Shown in pieces: positions 5,868 through 8,168 of a DNA stretch of 8,168 nt. The notes below the pieces were generated by a model. It worked only from the letters and a program-made list of their open reading frames with translations, searched no databases and was not told the DNA's origin. Numbering within the stretch: position 1 is the stretch's first letter; every line of letters starts with the position of its first letter. The DNA is taken from the NCBI GenBank assembly GCA_027024625.1, contig JALVRY010000477.1:1-8168 (forward strand), given 5' to 3'. The stretch is from Thiotrichaceae bacterium. Lineage in GTDB: Bacteria; Pseudomonadota; Gammaproteobacteria; Thiotrichales; Thiotrichaceae. The position numbers and the translations under genes were made by a program.

Positions 5868-7277
5868 ATGGGGCAGGAAGTTTCACACCAGCATTTTTCT
5901 GAATCAGATTTCACCTTATTTGCAGATAGACTTAAAAAAGAGACGAGTCTATTGCAAGAAATGATGCTTGCAGGGGAGTTTTCTTCACATCTTCCTGTGG
6001 GTGGTTTTGAGGTGGAAGCATGTTTGCTTAATAAGTTTTGTTGCCCTAATCCAATCAATCAGGAATTCTTTAAGACTTTTAACAATCCTCTCGCAACACC
6101 TGAGTTAGCTAAGTTTAATATTGAGCTAAATAATCAACCTCTACTTTTAAAAAGTAGTGTATTTAGAGATTTTGAGAAAGATTTAGAGCAGGTTTTTAAA
6201 GGTACGGATAAAGCCGCTGATGCTTTGGATTCTCGTATTTTACTAACAGGAATTTTACCTACCTTACGAGCTGAGCATTGTTGTTTAGCGAATATGTCTG
6301 AGATGAAACGCTACCACGCCTTAAATGAGCAGGTGTTAAAAGCTCGCAGTGGTAAACCAATCAAACTGGATATTAATGGAGTGCAGCATCTACAGTTGAC
6401 GCACCGTTCCGTTATGTTAGAAGCTGCTACGACTTCTTTTCAAGTACATTTGCAAACACCTTGGCGGCAAGCTCATCATTATTACAATGCTTCTATTATT
6501 GCTTCCGCTCCCATTATGGCATTGGCGGGTAACTCACCTTATTTATTTGGCAAACAGCTTTGGCATGAGACGCGAATTCCTTTATTTGAACAAGCTGTTG
6601 ATACAGGCGATGGATTAAAAAGAGTGAGCTTTGGAACAGCATTTGCAGAGAATGATATTACGGAGTGTTTTTTTGAGAATATACGAGAGTACCCCGTATT
6701 ATTGCCGATGCTTTTCGATGATGAGCCAAAAGCTTTTAATCACTTACGCTTACATAATGGTGTGATTTGGCGATGGAATCGACCCTTACTGGGTTTTGAT
6801 GATGATGGTACACCGCATATTCGTATCGAACATCGTATTATGCCTGCTGGACCGACTATTGTAGATATGATTGCCAATGCGGTATTTTATTATGGTTTGG
6901 CACAGGATTTGATGGAACAATTGCAAGATAAGTCTCGCTTGACGTCATTCTCTCAGGCTAAACAAAACTTTTATCAAGCAGCACAGTTTGGCTTAACCGC
7001 TAAGATAATCTGGGATGATAAAGAAGTATCTGCACAACAATTGATTTTAGACAACTTACTGCTAAGAGCTGAGTCAGGTTTACAGCATATTGGAATTGAC
7101 AGCGATTCTATTCAACATTACCTTGGTATTATCGCAAAGCGTGTGGAAGTAGGGCAGACAGGGGCTGTTTGGCAAATTGAGCATATCCAACAAAAATCTT
7201 GTGATATGCAGCAGTTGACTCGTGATTATTTACAGCACCAACATCAGGGTGAGCCTGTCCATACATGGTCTCATTAA
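5868..7277 (+). CDS. GCS2-fold glutamate-cysteine-ligase-like amidoligase
   Basis: A 469-residue soluble protein with the pattern of the glutamine-synthetase-fold GCS2/YbdK group of carboxylate-amine ligases, which use ATP to join an amine to the gamma-carboxylate of glutamate or a similar acid. Visible elements are GGFEVEACL (45-53; acidic E48 and E50, likely metal or ATP ligands), FNIELN (83-88; E86), TGILPTL (127-133), TTSFQVHLQTP (188-198; Q192, H194), LAGNSPYLFGKQLWHETRIP (219-238) and HIRIEHRIMPAGPT (317-330; R319, E321, R323). ATG 5868 is chosen because alignable sequence begins near it; an in-frame TTG at 5802 would add 22 residues without family character. No clear ribosome binding site precedes 5868. 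It is 11 bases from an M14 deacylase gene, an association I recall being noted for amidoligases of this fold alongside RimK-like ATP-grasp enzymes. True glutathione synthesis is possible but not shown. The fold assignment is fairly strong; the substrate is unknown. Confidence 0.82.
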   Translation: MGQEVSHQHFSESDFTLFADRLKKETSLLQEMMLAGEFSSHLPVGGFEVEACLLNKFCCPNPINQEFFKTFNNPLATPELAKFNIELNNQPLLLKSSVFRDFEKDLEQVFKGTDKAADALDSRILLTGILPTLRAEHCCLANMSEMKRYHALNEQVLKARSGKPIKLDINGVQHLQLTHRSVMLEAATTSFQVHLQTPWRQAHHYYNASIIASAPIMALAGNSPYLFGKQLWHETRIPLFEQAVDTGDGLKRVSFGTAFAENDITECFFENIREYPVLLPMLFDDEPKAFNHLRLHNGVIWRWNRPLLGFDDDGTPHIRIEHRIMPAGPTIVDMIANAVFYYGLAQDLMEQLQDKSRLTSFSQAKQNFYQAAQFGLTAKIIWDDKEVSAQQLILDNLLLRAESGLQHIGIDSDSIQHYLGIIAKRVEVGQTGAVWQIEHIQQKSCDMQQLTRDYLQHQHQGEPVHTWSH

Positions 7278-7280
7278 GGG
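7276..7280 (+). promoter_or_regulatory. Ribosome binding site of the M14 deacylase gene
   Basis: AAGGG here overlaps the last two bases of the upstream TAA stop and lies eight bases before the ATG at 7289. The overlap implies translation of the two genes is closely linked. Confidence 0.75.
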
Positions 7281-7288
7281 CTAATTTA

Positions 7289-8168
7289 ATGCTAAAGCTG
7301 AATCAAATTAACCATATTCCCACTGGTTTATTAGAGCTTGAAAAAGTATCGGAGTTACACCGTATTTTTGAACAGCCTACCTTGTTACATTTAGAAGGAA
7401 AGCAAAAACAGCCTTTGTTTATTTCTGTTTTGCTACACGCTAATGAAGACACGGGTTTTTTTGCAGTACAAGCCTTGCTAAAGCGTTATCTAACGAGAGA
7501 ATTACCGCGTTCGCTTAGTATTTTTTTTGGCAATATAGCCGCTGCCAAACAGGGAGTGCGTCGTTTAGAAAATCAACCCGACTATAATCGTGTTTGGCCA
7601 AGTACAGAGATAGAAGCTTGTGATGAAACGCGTTTGATGCAGCAAGTTGTAAATATCATGGTGGAGCGTCAAGTTTTTGCGAGTATCGATGTGCATAATA
7701 ACACGGGGAGAAATCCGCATTATGGTTGTATCAATCGCTTAGATAATGCTTTTCTACATTTGTCGATGTTATTTTCGCGTACTGTTGTGTTCTTTGAGAC
7801 ACCCAAAGGTGTTCAATCAATGGCGATGTCTGAACACTGCCCATCAGTAACAATTGAATGCGGAAAACCTCATTTGGCTCATGGGGTAGAACATGCTACA
7901 AATTATTTAGAAACGGTGTTGCACCTTGATAAGATCAATACACAGGCAATTGCCAAGCAAGATATTGATATATACCATACAGTTGCCCGTGTCACCGTAC
8001 CAAAGTCTGTTAGTTTCCAGTTTTTAGATAATACACAGGATGAAGTTTCAGGTGTAGATATTTGTTTTGAATCGGGTTTTGATAAACTAAATTTTCGAGA
8101 GCTTTCAGCAGGAACTATATTTGGAAAGGTTGCGTTTGATAATAAGCCAAAACTACAAGCATGGGATG
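7289..8168 (+). CDS. M14-family zinc deacylase (AstE/AspA-like), 3' end outside window
   Basis: The frame is open from ATG 7289 to the window edge (293 codons plus one base) with no stop; complete relatives are usually about 330-370 residues, so the C-terminus is missing. The sequence matches the succinylglutamate desuccinylase/aspartoacylase branch of M14 zinc carboxypeptidases, which hydrolyse N-acyl amino acids or related amides. Expected zinc ligands are H50 and E53 in LLHANEDTG (48-56) and H136 in IDVHNNTG (133-140). Probable substrate-binding residues are R91 or R92 and the N100-R101 pair in PDYNRVWP (97-104). The likely catalytic glutamate is E190 in VTIECGK (187-193). The usual motif HGNEPTG is HANEDTG here. 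It follows the GCS2-like ligase by 11 bases with its own ribosome binding site, so the two are almost certainly one operon. It may cleave an amide related to the ligase product; specificity is not visible. The family is secure, the substrate unknown. Confidence 0.88.
   Translation, partial: MLKLNQINHIPTGLLELEKVSELHRIFEQPTLLHLEGKQKQPLFISVLLHANEDTGFFAVQALLKRYLTRELPRSLSIFFGNIAAAKQGVRRLENQPDYNRVWPSTEIEACDETRLMQQVVNIMVERQVFASIDVHNNTGRNPHYGCINRLDNAFLHLSMLFSRTVVFFETPKGVQSMAMSEHCPSVTIECGKPHLAHGVEHATNYLETVLHLDKINTQAIAKQDIDIYHTVARVTVPKSVSFQFLDNTQDEVSGVDICFESGFDKLNFRELSAGTIFGKVAFDNKPKLQAWD

Noticed and set aside
5780..6058. Minus-strand open frame across the amidoligase start
   Set aside because: Overlaps the well-supported plus-strand gene and shows no recognisable motif.
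5868..7277. Calling this gene gshA outright
   Set aside because: Motifs place it in the broad GCS2 fold, but nothing visible fixes cysteine as the amine substrate, and the M14 neighbour points to a different pathway.
1..8168. CRISPR array, tRNA, rRNA, prophage or toxin-antitoxin system
   Set aside because: No regularly spaced repeats, cloverleaf-like sequence, rRNA motif or phage or toxin gene was seen on either strand.

Overview
The window (about 40% G+C by eye) looks like chromosome of a gammaproteobacterium. The main support is the divergent yhbY / rlmE-ftsH arrangement, which matches the E. coli order, plus close resemblance of YhbY, RlmE and FtsH to the E. coli proteins as remembered. 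A Thiotrichales-like lineage is possible but is only a guess. No phage, plasmid, CRISPR, rRNA or tRNA signal was seen.

Layout: (1) 136-2242, plus strand: a four-helix small membrane protein of unknown function, then 13 bases later a two-helix potassium channel with two cytoplasmic RCK/TrkA-N domains, probably one operon with candidate promoters in the first 100 bases. (2) 2243-2430, a convergent gap with small competing hairpins. (3) 2431-2724, minus strand: yhbY, a ribosome-associated RNA-binding protein. (4) 2799-3425, plus strand: rlmE, the 23S rRNA U2552 2'-O-methyltransferase, divergent from yhbY across 74 bases. (5) 3426-3750: an intergenic region carrying a roughly 162-bp imperfect palindrome with 28-bp terminal inverted repeats (26/28 identical) and TA at both ends. 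This is best read as a MITE of the Tc1/mariner-IS630 type, with a shortened copy of its terminal sequence just outside the left end. (6) 3751-5691: ftsH, the membrane AAA+ zinc protease, starting at TTG, followed by a strong stem-loop (5715-5750). (7) 5868-8168: a GCS2-fold glutamate-cysteine-ligase-like amidoligase and, 11 bases on, an M14 AstE/AspA-like zinc deacylase that runs off the window end.

How they fit together: yhbY, rlmE and ftsH form a conserved ribosome-maturation and protein-quality-control neighbourhood. In E. coli rlmE and ftsH are co-transcribed and followed by folP-glmM; here the palindromic element separates them and folP-glmM is not next. The amidoligase/deacylase pair is the most system-like part: one enzyme is predicted to make an amide bond and the other to hydrolyse one, suggesting an uncharacterised small-molecule or peptide pathway whose remaining genes lie beyond the right edge. 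The substrate cannot be read from this sequence.
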